A DNA stretch of 64,000 nt, taken from Mycolicibacterium sp. BiH015 (GTDB taxonomy: Bacteria > Actinomycetota > Actinomycetes > Mycobacteriales > Mycobacteriaceae). Below, piece by piece: positions 7,415-17,311 of this stretch (position 1 is the stretch's first letter; the number at the start of each line of letters is the position of its first letter). A program made the position numbers and the translations under genes. The stretch covers positions 152,894 to 216,893 of the forward strand of contig NZ_JAQGCZ010000010.1 of assembly GCF_027706845.1 (NCBI RefSeq), written 5' to 3'. The notes under the pieces were generated by a model. The model saw only the letters and a program-made list of their open reading frames with translations. It was not told the DNA's origin and ran no database searches.

Positions 7415-9277
7415 GTGGCAGAACAGGTCCGCCGGATTTATGGCGCGTCGATGTCTCCTGATGCCACCGCGTTCGCCCATCTCGTCGACGACGGCGGATA
7501 TCCGAGGGCGGTGCAGCGGTTTCTGCGAGGCTGGCGCGCGAGCTCGTCGCGCGATGTCGACCTGCCGATCGAAGGCCCCGTCACGCGCGTCATGCATTCG
7601 GCGGACGGCCACTGGTTGGCCTGCCAGGTTGCCCCTGAAGGCGGAACACGCAGCCAGATCTGGGTTGTGACAACGGATCCCGACGACCGCGCGGCGCGCA
7701 GGATCGATTACTGGCCATCTGGTGTGGAGGGCACCGCCGAGTTGATCGGCTGGGACGGCACCCTGGTCGCAGCGATCCTGACCGGTGAGGATGGCGTCGG
7801 CAGTTCGTGTCTGATCGACCCGTCCGGGGATTCGACGACCGTGCTGGACCGCCGCTCGGGCGGCAGGCTGGTCGACGCGTGGGCCGGCGCCTCACTGGTG
7901 CGCGTCGGCCCGCGTGGCTACCGGGATCTCATCATGTTGCGAGGGCTCACCGAGATCGGCCTGCTGCCGTACGACCCCGGGTCGACGACCGACACCGGTG
8001 TCATCCTCGACGACCACCATCCGCGCCGTCTGCGCTCGGGCCCCGACGGAGAACTCACCGAGCTGTACCACCCGGCCAAGGAATACGGGCTCAACAGCAC
8101 CGAGGGCTACGTTCGGGCGCTGATCCGCAGCGAGAACGGTGCCGAGCATGCGCGTCTGCTCGAGGTGACCGTGTCCGCCGAAGGCGTCTCCTACCAGGTC
8201 ATCGCCGAACGTCCCGGGTGTGAACTCGACGAATTCACCGTCAGCGACGATCTGTCCACGGTGGCGATGCTGTGGAACCTGCACGGCGCCAGCGAGTTAC
8301 AGATCCTCGAGTACGCCGACGGCACCCTGTACGACCCGATCCCGCTGCCGGGGATGGTGGCCAGCGAGCTCAGCATCAGCGCAGGCGGCTCGATGCTGGC
8401 GCTGACGGTCGAGGGTCCGTCGAAACCGCCGACCGTCGAACTCGTGGACCCGAGGGCGAGGGAATGGGAACTCGTCGACCGCGAGCCCAGCAGCGGGCCG
8501 CTGTCGGCCGACCCCACGCTGGAGACCGTCACCGCGCGTGACGGCCTGACGTTCTCGGGCTGGCTGTTTCGCCCGCCCGACGGCGTCGAGACGATCGGCG
8601 CGATGCTGTTCCTGCACGGCGGGCCCGAAGGCCAGGGCCGCCCCGGGTACAACGAGTTCTTCCCTGCGCTGCTGGACGAAGGAATCTGCGTGTTCCTTCC
8701 GAACGTGCGGGGCTCCGGCGGGTTCGGCAGGTCTTTCATGCACGCCGACGACCGTGAGCGCCGCTTTGCGGCCATCGACGATGTCTCGGACGCAGTGCGC
8801 TTTCTCGTCGACAACGGACACGCCCCAGTGGGCAAGGTGGCGTGCTGCGGCTGGTCCTACGGTGGCTATCTCACCCAGGCTGCGCTGGCCTTCCACCCCG
8901 AGGACTTCGCGGCAGGCATCAGCATCTGCGGGATGAGCGACCTGAACACCTGGTACCGCAACACCGAGCCCTGGATCGCGGCCGCCGCCTATCCGAAGTA
9001 CGGCCACCCCGTCAGCGATCAGGATCTCTTGGAGAAGCTGTCACCGCTGCCCCGGGCGCATGCGATCACGGCGCCTCTGCTGCTGGTTCATGGACTGAAC
9101 GACACCAACGTCCCGCCCAGCGAATCGCAGCAGATGTGCGATGCGCTGACCGCGCTGGGGCGAAAGACGCACCTGCTGGCGTTCGAGGACGACGGCCACG
9201 AGATCGACAAGCGGGAAAACCGGGCGGTGCTGCGAAAAGCGATGTGCGACTGGCTGACGTCCGCATTCACCACTTGA
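7415..9277 (+). CDS. S9 family (prolyl oligopeptidase-like) serine peptidase
   Basis: This 620-residue peptidase joins an N-terminal beta-propeller-like region (about 1-370) to an alpha/beta hydrolase domain. Catalytic features are the nucleophile elbow GWSYGG (Ser near residue 480), the aspartate in HGLNDTNVPP (near 561) and the histidine in DDGHEID (near 594). HGGPEGQG is the oxyanion loop. It lacks a signal peptide, so it is probably cytoplasmic and cleaves oligopeptides or acyl-peptides. The GTG start is the first start in frame. It is divergent from the MmpS-like gene with a 97-bp gap. Confidence 0.9.
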   Translation: MAEQVRRIYGASMSPDATAFAHLVDDGGYPRAVQRFLRGWRASSSRDVDLPIEGPVTRVMHSADGHWLACQVAPEGGTRSQIWVVTTDPDDRAARRIDYWPSGVEGTAELIGWDGTLVAAILTGEDGVGSSCLIDPSGDSTTVLDRRSGGRLVDAWAGASLVRVGPRGYRDLIMLRGLTEIGLLPYDPGSTTDTGVILDDHHPRRLRSGPDGELTELYHPAKEYGLNSTEGYVRALIRSENGAEHARLLEVTVSAEGVSYQVIAERPGCELDEFTVSDDLSTVAMLWNLHGASELQILEYADGTLYDPIPLPGMVASELSISAGGSMLALTVEGPSKPPTVELVDPRAREWELVDREPSSGPLSADPTLETVTARDGLTFSGWLFRPPDGVETIGAMLFLHGGPEGQGRPGYNEFFPALLDEGICVFLPNVRGSGGFGRSFMHADDRERRFAAIDDVSDAVRFLVDNGHAPVGKVACCGWSYGGYLTQAALAFHPEDFAAGISICGMSDLNTWYRNTEPWIAAAAYPKYGHPVSDQDLLEKLSPLPRAHAITAPLLLVHGLNDTNVPPSESQQMCDALTALGRKTHLLAFEDDGHEIDKRENRAVLRKAMCDWLTSAFTT

Positions 9278-9291
9278 CCTGCCTGCGCCAA

Positions 9292-9318
9292 GGTTTACCT
9301 GAATTTTCAGCGGGGTAA
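9292..9318 (+). promoter_or_regulatory. SigF-type promoter
   Basis: GGTTT (9292-9296) and GGGTAA (9313-9318) are separated by 16 bp. This matches the mycobacterial SigF consensus GGWWT-N16/17-GGGTAY except for the last base. It lies 48 bp upstream of the first of two tiny membrane-protein genes, in the 89-bp gap after the peptidase. Confidence 0.6.
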
Positions 9319-9366
9319 AACTTCCTCGCGCGCCACTACGGAGCGCGCAGACGGAGGTGGCACGGC

Positions 9367-9570
9367 ATGCGAGGAATTCTCGGCGTCATTGTGCTCGTCT
9401 GGTTGTTGATCGGTGTCTTTGCCGCCTATCAACGTGACTACTTCACCGGTGGCGAAGCCAATTGCGCCACAGCGGGAAGCATCGCGCTGACCGTCGTGGC
9501 GGGCCCGCTGAACTACGCGGGAGTCAATCCGAAGGTCACGGATTGCGATGTCCCACAACCCAGTCAGTAA
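9367..9570 (+). CDS. small membrane/secreted hypothetical protein
   Basis: This 67-residue protein has one N-terminal hydrophobic helix (GVIVLVWLLIGVFAAY). A short polar tail follows with two cysteines (NCATAG and TDCDVP) that could form a disulfide outside the membrane. GGAGGTGG upstream of the ATG is a good ribosome-binding site. A SigF-like promoter precedes it and another tiny membrane gene follows 33 bp later. Such pairs are typical of the SigF general-stress regulon in fast-growing mycobacteria. The function is unknown. Confidence 0.75.
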   Translation: MRGILGVIVLVWLLIGVFAAYQRDYFTGGEANCATAGSIALTVVAGPLNYAGVNPKVTDCDVPQPSQ

Positions 9571-9603
9571 CTCTTCATCTGGTCGTCGCGGAACGGAGTG
9601 GAA

Positions 9604-9759
9604 ATGATCGTCTTCGGAGCAATCCTTCTCATCCTGGGTCTCATCTTGAACACGGCGATCTTGACCTACATCGGCGTCGTGCTCCTGGTGATCGGTGCTG
9701 TGTTCTGGATTCTCGGATCCGTCGGCCGCCCGGTCGGCGGTAGGAGGGCTTGGTACTAG
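9604..9759 (+). CDS. 51-residue membrane protein, DUF6131-like
   Basis: The frame begins MIVFGAILLILGLIL and ends GGRRAWY. It is almost entirely two hydrophobic helices with a basic C-terminal tail. Family resemblance is to small actinobacterial two-helix proteins (DUF6131 type), from memory. GGAGTGGAA precedes the ATG. It probably shares the SigF-like promoter of the preceding gene. Its stop codon TAG overlaps the stop of the convergent TetR gene by 3 bases. Confidence 0.75.
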   Translation: MIVFGAILLILGLILNTAILTYIGVVLLVIGAVFWILGSVGRPVGGRRAWY

Positions 9760-10442
9760 CCCGCTCGATCCTCACGTTTTCTACCGGGACTGGCCGAGGT
9801 CAGCGCCGCGACCGTCATCGCTCGCAGGACGGACCGCGAGCTGGTCTCGGCCGTTCTCGTGGTCCCGGGTTTCATGCTGTGGGCGGTCGAGTTCAGCAGG
9901 CCGAATGTTCCGTGGGCCATCAGGCGGGCGTCGGCTTCGGTGAGCTCAGTGTCGCGACGACGCAGGACTTGCACCCAGATCTCGACGTACTGCCGCTGCT
10001 TGCGCCGCACCTGACGCTTCGCCGCCGCGGGTAGGTTGCCCAGGTCTCGGTCCTGGATCCGAATCAGATCGGACTCGCCGAGCGCAAAGTCGAGATGAAA
10101 GTCGATGAGGGCGGCCAAAGCGGGGTATGCATCCTCGGTTTCACTCGCCACCTCGGTGGCGCCGGCGAGCAGCCTGGTGCTGATGCCCACAAGAAGCTCG
10201 ACCAGCAGCGCCTCCTTGTTGGGGAAGTGCCGGTAGATGGCGGGGCCGCTGATCCCGGCGGCCGCCCCGATGTCCTCGAGTCGGACGGCGAGGTAGCCGT
10301 GTTCGGCGAAGAGTCGCTCCGCGGCGGCGACCAGTTGGCCGCGTCGGTCGGATTTGGCCTTGCGGCGCGGCGAGGCGGGTGTCGGCTGGGCCGACGATCG
10401 GGCGGCTGTCGGCTGGGCCGACGATCGGGCTGGGGTCGTCAT
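9756..10442 (-). CDS. TetR-family regulator of the accD1-accA1 operon
   Basis: This 228-residue regulator has a TetR HTH at about residues 35-80 (EDIGAAAGISGPAIYRHFPNKEALL) and a helical ligand-binding domain. The N-terminus carries a duplicated low-complexity ARSSAQPT segment. It is divergent from the acyl-CoA carboxylase operon. Two near-identical inverted repeats fill the intergenic gap, consistent with autoregulation and control of the operon. The ligand is probably a pathway acyl-CoA, but that is inference. A TetR gene at the same place in M. tuberculosis (Rv2506) is recalled. Confidence 0.85.
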   Translation of the reverse strand: MTTPARSSAQPTAARSSAQPTPASPRRKAKSDRRGQLVAAAERLFAEHGYLAVRLEDIGAAAGISGPAIYRHFPNKEALLVELLVGISTRLLAGATEVASETEDAYPALAALIDFHLDFALGESDLIRIQDRDLGNLPAAAKRQVRRKQRQYVEIWVQVLRRRDTELTEADARLMAHGTFGLLNSTAHSMKPGTTRTAETSSRSVLRAMTVAALTSASPGRKREDRAG

Positions 10443-10476
10443 GAGCTAAACCTCCGGCCGCTGGTGGACAGCATCA

Positions 10477-10492
10477 GTTAATGATGATTAAC
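10477..10492. promoter_or_regulatory. TetR operator, copy 1 (perfect palindrome)
   Basis: GTTAAT-GATG-ATTAAC is a perfect 6+4+6 palindrome. It lies 35 bp from the TetR start codon and 26 bp before copy 2. It is AT-rich within GC-rich DNA and is the likely TetR-binding site. Confidence 0.7.
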
Positions 10493-10502
10493 ATACCATT
10501 CG

Positions 10503-10518
10503 GTTAGTCACCATTAAC
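10503..10518. promoter_or_regulatory. TetR operator, copy 2
   Basis: GTTAGT-CACC-ATTAAC repeats copy 1 with one mismatch in the left arm. Its centre is 26 bp from copy 1, about 2.5 helical turns. It ends 17 bp before the accD1 ATG, overlapping the leader or promoter of the operon. Confidence 0.65.
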
Positions 10519-10535
10519 TAAAGGTGGTTTCGGCG

Positions 10536-12086
10536 ATGCCAGCGCGGACATCTCATCGCGACGATCACGTCGCGTTGGTCGAACAGTTGCGGGCCAAGCT
10601 CGCCGCGGCCGCGCTGGGCGGGCCCGAACGGGCCCGTGAGCGGCATGTCAGCAGAGGCAAGCTGTTACCGCGCGACCGTGTCGACGGGCTGCTCGACCCG
10701 GGGAGTCCGTTCCTGGAACTGGCTGCGCTGGCCGCCGACGGCATGTACGACGACGAGTGCCCCGGTGCGGGAATGATCGCCGGCATCGGGCGGGTCTCCG
10801 GCCGCGAGTGCATGATCGTCGCCAACGACGCGACGGTGAAGGGCGGCACCTACTACCCGATCACCGTGAAGAAGCATCTGCGCGCCCAGGAGGTCGCGCT
10901 GCAGAACCGGCTTCCGTGCGTGTATCTGGTCGACTCGGGCGGTGCGTTCCTGCCCCGCCAAGACGAGGTGTTCCCCGACCGGGACCACTTCGGGCGCATC
11001 TTCTACAACCAGGCGACCATGAGCGCCAAGGGAATTGCGCAGATCGCCGCCGTCCTCGGATCCTGCACCGCGGGCGGGGCGTACGTCCCGGCGATGAGCG
11101 ACGAGGCCGTGATCGTGCGCAACCAGGGCACGATCTTCCTCGGCGGCCCGCCGCTGGTGAAAGCGGCCACGGGTGAGGTTGTCACCGCCGAGGAACTCGG
11201 GGGCGGCGACCTGCACTCGAAGGTCTCCGGTGTGACCGACCACCTTGCCTACGACGACCGGGACGCCCTACGAATCGTCCGCCGGATCGTCAGCACGTTG
11301 GCGCCCAAAGCGGCGGCACCGTGGGACGTCGCGCCGGTCGTCGATCCGGTCGCCGATCAGTCCGAGCTTTACGACGTCGTCCCCGTCGACCCCCGGGTGC
11401 CCTACGACGTTCACGAGGTGATCACCCGCATCGTCGATGGTGGCGAGTTCGCCGAATTCAAAGCCGAATACGGGACGACGCTCGTCACCGGATTCGCGCG
11501 CATCCACGGACATCCGGTCGGGATCGTCGCCAACAACGGCGTGCTGTTCGGTGAGTCTGCCGTCAAGGGCGCCCACTTCATCGAGCTGTGCGATAAGCGC
11601 AACACCCCACTTCTGTTCCTGCAGAACATCTCCGGGTTCATGGTCGGCCGCGACTACGAGGCGGGCGGTATCGCCAAGCACGGAGCGAAAATGGTCACCG
11701 CGGTCGCCTGTGCGCGGGTGCCGAAGCTTACCGTGGTGATCGGCGGGTCCTACGGCGCCGGGAACTATTCGATGTGCGGCCGGGCCTATTCGCCGCGGTT
11801 CCTGTGGATGTGGCCGAACGCCAGGATCTCGGTGATGGGTGGCGAGCAGGCCGCGTCCGTGCTGGCCACCGTACGGGGGGACATGTCGCCAGAGGAGGAA
11901 GAGGGGTTCAAGGCGCCGATCCGTGCGCAGTACGAGGACCAGGGCAACCCGTACTACTCCACCGCCCGGCTGTGGGACGACGGGGTCATCGATCCCGCTG
12001 ATACCAGAGCCGTTGTCGGATTGGCACTTTCGGTGGCAGGTCAGGCTCCGTTGGAGCCGGTGTCCTACGGCGTCTTCAGGATGTGA
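10536..12086 (+). CDS. accD1: acyl-CoA carboxylase beta (carboxyltransferase) subunit
   Basis: This protein of about 516 residues is the carboxyltransferase half of a biotin-dependent acyl-CoA carboxylase. With AccA1 it most likely carboxylates 3-methylcrotonyl-CoA in leucine breakdown. It has two crotonase-like halves. The acyl-CoA pocket motif GSCTAGGAY and the C-terminal biotin-site motif VIGGSYGAGNYSM are both clear. The ATG at 10536 has AAAGGTGG upstream and is preferred over a GTG 12 bp earlier. It is the first gene of a coupled operon behind two TetR operators. Specificity for methylcrotonyl-CoA follows published work on the M. tuberculosis AccA1-AccD1 pair. Confidence 0.9.
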   Translation: MPARTSHRDDHVALVEQLRAKLAAAALGGPERARERHVSRGKLLPRDRVDGLLDPGSPFLELAALAADGMYDDECPGAGMIAGIGRVSGRECMIVANDATVKGGTYYPITVKKHLRAQEVALQNRLPCVYLVDSGGAFLPRQDEVFPDRDHFGRIFYNQATMSAKGIAQIAAVLGSCTAGGAYVPAMSDEAVIVRNQGTIFLGGPPLVKAATGEVVTAEELGGGDLHSKVSGVTDHLAYDDRDALRIVRRIVSTLAPKAAAPWDVAPVVDPVADQSELYDVVPVDPRVPYDVHEVITRIVDGGEFAEFKAEYGTTLVTGFARIHGHPVGIVANNGVLFGESAVKGAHFIELCDKRNTPLLFLQNISGFMVGRDYEAGGIAKHGAKMVTAVACARVPKLTVVIGGSYGAGNYSMCGRAYSPRFLWMWPNARISVMGGEQAASVLATVRGDMSPEEEEGFKAPIRAQYEDQGNPYYSTARLWDDGVIDPADTRAVVGLALSVAGQAPLEPVSYGVFRM

Positions 12087-12088
12087 CG

Positions 12089-14067
<1,979 letters not shown>

Positions 14068-14071
<4 letters not shown>

Positions 14072-14106
14072 GCAGTACAGCGAGAAGCGGAGCGGATCGC
14101 GCATGA
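14068..14106 (+). CDS. 12-codon relay ORF between accA1 and fadE19
   Basis: The ATG at 14068 overlaps the accA1 stop as ATGA. The frame codes MSSTARSGADRA and stops at a TGA overlapping the fadE19 start, again as ATGA. The whole gap between the two large genes is therefore one mini-ORF. It could let ribosomes ending accA1 re-initiate twice and reach fadE19, coupling their translation. It may have no function as a peptide. The geometry is exact; the role is inferred. Confidence 0.4.
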
Positions 14107-15263
14107 GTGATTTTCTCGCGACGGGCACCCTGCCCGACCACTACGAACAGCTGGCCAAGACCGTGCGCGACTTCGCCCAGAGCGTCGTCGCCCCCGTCGC
14201 GGCCAAACACGACGAAGAGCACTCCTTCCCGTACGAGGTCGTGTCGGGAATGGCCGACATGGGCTTGTTCGGGCTGCCGTTCCCCGAGGAGTACGGCGGC
14301 ATGGGCGGCGACTACTTCGCCCTGTGCCTGGCGCTGGAGGAGCTCGGCAAGGTCGACCAGAGCGTGGCGATCACACTGGAGGCCGGAGTGTCGCTGGGTG
14401 CCATGCCGGTGTACCGATTCGGCACCGAGGAGCAGAAGCAGGAGTGGCTGCCGGAGTTGGCCTCCGGCAAGGCCCTCGGCGCCTTCGGACTGACCGAGGC
14501 CGGCGGCGGCAGCGATGCCGGGGCGACGAGGACCACCGCACGCCTCGACGACGGCCACTGGGTGATCAACGGCAGCAAGCAGTTCATTACGAACTCGGGC
14601 ACCGACATCACCAAGCTCGTCACCGTCACTGCCGTCACGGGAGAGAACGACGGCAAGAAGGAGATCTCGTCGATCCTGGTGCCCGTTCCCACCCAGGGAT
14701 TCACCGCGGAGCCCGCGTACAACAAGGTCGGCTGGAACGCCTCGGACACCCATCCGCTCAGCTTCGACGATGTCCGCGTGCCGCAGGAGAACCTGCTCGG
14801 CCAGCGTGGACGCGGCTACGCGAACTTCCTGCGCATTCTCGACGAGGGCCGCATCGCGATCGCCGCGTTGTCGGTCGGCGCGGCGCAGGGTTGCGTGGAC
14901 GAGAGCGTCAAGTACTCCAAGGAGCGCGAGGCGTTTGGCCGTCCGATCGGCAGCAACCAGGCCATCGCCTTCAAGATCGCGCGGATGGAGGCCAGGTCCC
15001 ACGTCGCCCGCGCCGCGTACTACGATGCCGCCGCACTCATGTTGTCCGGCAAGCCTTTCAAGAAGCAGGCGGCGATCGCCAAGCTGGTGGCCAGTGAGGC
15101 GGCGATGGACAACGCCCGCGACGCCACGCAGATCTTCGGCGGCTACGGCTTCATGAACGAGTATGCGGTGGCGCGACACTACCGCGACAGCAAGATCCTC
15201 GAAATCGGCGAGGGCACAACGGAAGTGCAGCTGATGCTGATCGGGCGGGAGCTGGGCCTGTAA
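14103..15263 (+). CDS. fadE19: acyl-CoA dehydrogenase (isovaleryl-type)
   Basis: This 386-residue FAD enzyme introduces the alpha,beta double bond in branched short-chain acyl-CoAs. It has the signature segments LTEAGGGSDAG (FAD/acyl-CoA binding) and QIFGGYGFMNEYAVARHYRD. The catalytic glutamate is most likely in KILEIGEGTTEVQ. The context (methylcrotonyl-type carboxylase upstream, MaoC hydratase and CitE-like lyase downstream) fits leucine or isoleucine catabolism. The start is tied to the upstream mini-ORF by ATGA overlap. The stop shares its last base with the next ATG (TAATG). Confidence 0.9.
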   Translation: MSDFLATGTLPDHYEQLAKTVRDFAQSVVAPVAAKHDEEHSFPYEVVSGMADMGLFGLPFPEEYGGMGGDYFALCLALEELGKVDQSVAITLEAGVSLGAMPVYRFGTEEQKQEWLPELASGKALGAFGLTEAGGGSDAGATRTTARLDDGHWVINGSKQFITNSGTDITKLVTVTAVTGENDGKKEISSILVPVPTQGFTAEPAYNKVGWNASDTHPLSFDDVRVPQENLLGQRGRGYANFLRILDEGRIAIAALSVGAAQGCVDESVKYSKEREAFGRPIGSNQAIAFKIARMEARSHVARAAYYDAAALMLSGKPFKKQAAIAKLVASEAAMDNARDATQIFGGYGFMNEYAVARHYRDSKILEIGEGTTEVQLMLIGRELGL

Positions 15264-15754
15264 TGAGCGAGAAGAAGGTCATCACCCAGCGGGGGCTGTG
15301 GTTCGAGGAGTTCGAAACCGGTGTGCTCTACCAGCACCGGCCCGGCCGCACCATCACCGAGGCCGACAACGTGCTGTTCACCACGCTGACCATGAACACC
15401 CAGGCGCTGCACCTCGATGCGGCGTTCTCCGATGCGCTGCCGCCGTTCCACCAGCGGCTGGTGAACTCGATGTTCACGCTGTCCACGCTGGTCGGCCTGT
15501 CGGTCGCCCAGCTCACGCAGGGCACTATCGTGGGCAACCTCGGCTTCGGCGAGGTCGCCTTCCCCAAGCCGCTGTTCCACGGTGACACGCTCTACGCCGA
15601 GACCGAGGTGACCGACAAGCGCGAATCCAAGAGTCGGCCGGGTGAGGGGATCGTCACGTTCAGCCACGTCGGCCGCAACCAGCACGGCGACATCGTGGCC
15701 ATGGCATCGCGAAAGACGATGGTGCGCAAGCGACCCGAAGGAGATGCCGGGTGA
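15263..15754 (+). CDS. MaoC-family enoyl-CoA hydratase
   Basis: This 163-residue hot-dog-fold protein begins RGLWFEEFETGVLYQHRPGRTITEADNV. That matches MaoC-like dehydratases, which add water to enoyl-CoAs. FGEVAFPKPLFHGDTLYAETEV is the typical hot-dog core. It lies between fadE19 and the CitE-like gene, overlapping both stops. It likely supplies the hydration step of the operon pathway. The homologue recalled is Rv2499c. Confidence 0.88.
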   Translation: MSEKKVITQRGLWFEEFETGVLYQHRPGRTITEADNVLFTTLTMNTQALHLDAAFSDALPPFHQRLVNSMFTLSTLVGLSVAQLTQGTIVGNLGFGEVAFPKPLFHGDTLYAETEVTDKRESKSRPGEGIVTFSHVGRNQHGDIVAMASRKTMVRKRPEGDAG

Positions 15755-16554
15755 GCCTGGCAGCCGGGACCGCGTGGCTGTTCTGCCCGGCCGATCGTCC
15801 GGAGCGATATCACAAGGCCGCGGCCACCGCCGACATCGTGATTCTCGATCTCGAGGACGGCGTCGCGGCCAACGATCGTCCCGCGGCACGTCAGGCGCTG
15901 GTCGACGCGCCACTGGACCCCGACCGCACGGTGGTGCGGGTCAATCCGTCCGGGACGTCGGACCATGACCTCGACCTCGACGCTGTCGCCAAGACGCCCT
16001 ACACCACCGTCATGCTCGCCAAGTCCGAGACTGCCGAGCAGGTCACCGCGCTGGCCCCGCTGAACGTCTTCGTGCTCATCGAGACGCCCCTGGCCGCGCT
16101 CAATGTGGTCGAGCTCGCACGCGCCGACAACACGTACGCGCTCATGTGGGGCGCCGAAGACCTGTTCGCGGTGCTCGGCGGCACGGCGAACCGGTATCCG
16201 GACGGCTCCTATCGCGAAGTCGCGCGGCACGTCCGGTCGCAGACTCTGCTGGCCGCAAAAGCCTACGGCCGGTTGGCCTTCGACTCGGTGTTCCTCGACA
16301 TCAAGAACCTCGACGGACTGCGAGCAGAGGTCGACGACGCGGTCGCCGTCGGATTCGACGGCAAAATCGCGATCCACCCGACCCAGATCGCCGTCATCCG
16401 CGAGGGATACGCTCCGACCGACGAGGAAGCGGACTGGGCGCGACGTGTCCTGGCCGCGGCCCGTGACGAGCGCGGGGTTTTCCAGTTCGAAGGTCAGATG
16501 GTGGACATGCCGGTGCTTCGGCGCGCCGAGCGGATCGTCGCGCTGGCGCCGTAG
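15751..16554 (+). CDS. citE: CitE-like HpcH/HpaI-family lyase or thioesterase
   Basis: This 267-residue TIM-barrel protein of the CitE group has ILDLEDGVA near the N-terminus, VFVLIETPLAALNV for the acyl-CoA/Mg site, and LMWGAEDL and KIAIHPTQI further on. No CitD/CitF genes are present, so it is not a citrate lyase subunit. CitE-like stand-alone enzymes cleave or hydrolyse beta-hydroxyacyl-CoAs such as malyl-CoA or HMG-CoA-like intermediates. The GTG start overlaps the maoC stop (GTGA). Its stop at 16554 directly abuts the convergent echA14 stop. Confidence 0.82.
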   Translation: MSLAAGTAWLFCPADRPERYHKAAATADIVILDLEDGVAANDRPAARQALVDAPLDPDRTVVRVNPSGTSDHDLDLDAVAKTPYTTVMLAKSETAEQVTALAPLNVFVLIETPLAALNVVELARADNTYALMWGAEDLFAVLGGTANRYPDGSYREVARHVRSQTLLAAKAYGRLAFDSVFLDIKNLDGLRAEVDDAVAVGFDGKIAIHPTQIAVIREGYAPTDEEADWARRVLAAARDERGVFQFEGQMVDMPVLRRAERIVALAP

Positions 16555-17307
16555 CTACGTGCGTTTGGCGGCTGCCAGCCGAGCTGCGAACTCCGGCGAC
16601 TCGATCGACGTTGCCTGCGGGCCGATCTCGACATCGACTGCGAGCCGGTGCTGGTCGGAGTCTACGGTGCCGGGGTGCGCGGTGGCGCGCATCGAGGCCT
16701 TGGTCGCGAGGACCACCTCCCTCGGTGCACTGGCCGGGCCCGCCGCCAAAGTGCGTGCGGTCGCCACGGGATCCTCGGCGACTTCCAGCGCGAGGCCGTG
16801 GCGCGCGGCGGCGTCGGCATCGAAGCGCATGCCGAACAGCAGCGAGGCCCGGGCCACCTGTGGTCCGACGAGACGTTGCAGCATCCACGTGGCGCCGCCG
16901 CCGGGATGGATGCCGAGCTTCTGGAAGCGTGGGTCGAAGATCGCGGCGGGTCCGGCGACCCGGACGTCCGCGGCCAGCGCCAGATTCAGGCCCGCCCCGA
17001 CCGCGGCGCCGTTAACTGCCGCGATCGTCGGCAACGTGCAGTCAGCCACAGCCAGGAAGCCGTCGTAGATCACCCGGAGTCCGTCCTCGGTGGCCGCACC
17101 CAACGCGGTCAGATCCGCGCCGGCGCAGAACGCCTTGCCTGCGCCGGTGACGATCACCGCGTGGACGTCGGGGTTCGCCTCGGCGGCGTCGACCGCCGCG
17201 CGCAGCGCCGCCGAGATCTCGGCGGTCACCGCGTTGCGCCGGTCGGGATCGTTGATGGTGATGAGCGCGACGCGGTCCTCGACCTGCGTCAGTACAAGAT
17301 CGGACAC
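16555..17307 (-). CDS. echA14: enoyl-CoA hydratase/isomerase (crotonase family)
   Basis: This 250-residue crotonase starts at a GTG (VSDLVLTQVEDRVALITIND). It has the oxyanion-hole segments GAGKAFCAGADL and AAVNGAAVGAGLNLALAADVR. The Glu/Glu general-acid/base pair of true hydratases is not obvious: LGIHPGGGATWML has Gly-His at the place of one glutamate. Catalysis may therefore be isomerase- or hydrolase-like. The longer frame upstream is antisense to the neighbouring gene and was not used. The position matches echA14 (Rv2486) in M. tuberculosis by recalled synteny. Confidence 0.82.
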   Translation of the reverse strand: MSDLVLTQVEDRVALITINDPDRRNAVTAEISAALRAAVDAAEANPDVHAVIVTGAGKAFCAGADLTALGAATEDGLRVIYDGFLAVADCTLPTIAAVNGAAVGAGLNLALAADVRVAGPAAIFDPRFQKLGIHPGGGATWMLQRLVGPQVARASLLFGMRFDADAAARHGLALEVAEDPVATARTLAAGPASAPREVVLATKASMRATAHPGTVDSDQHRLAVDVEIGPQATSIESPEFAARLAAAKRT

Positions 17308-17311
17308 CCGG

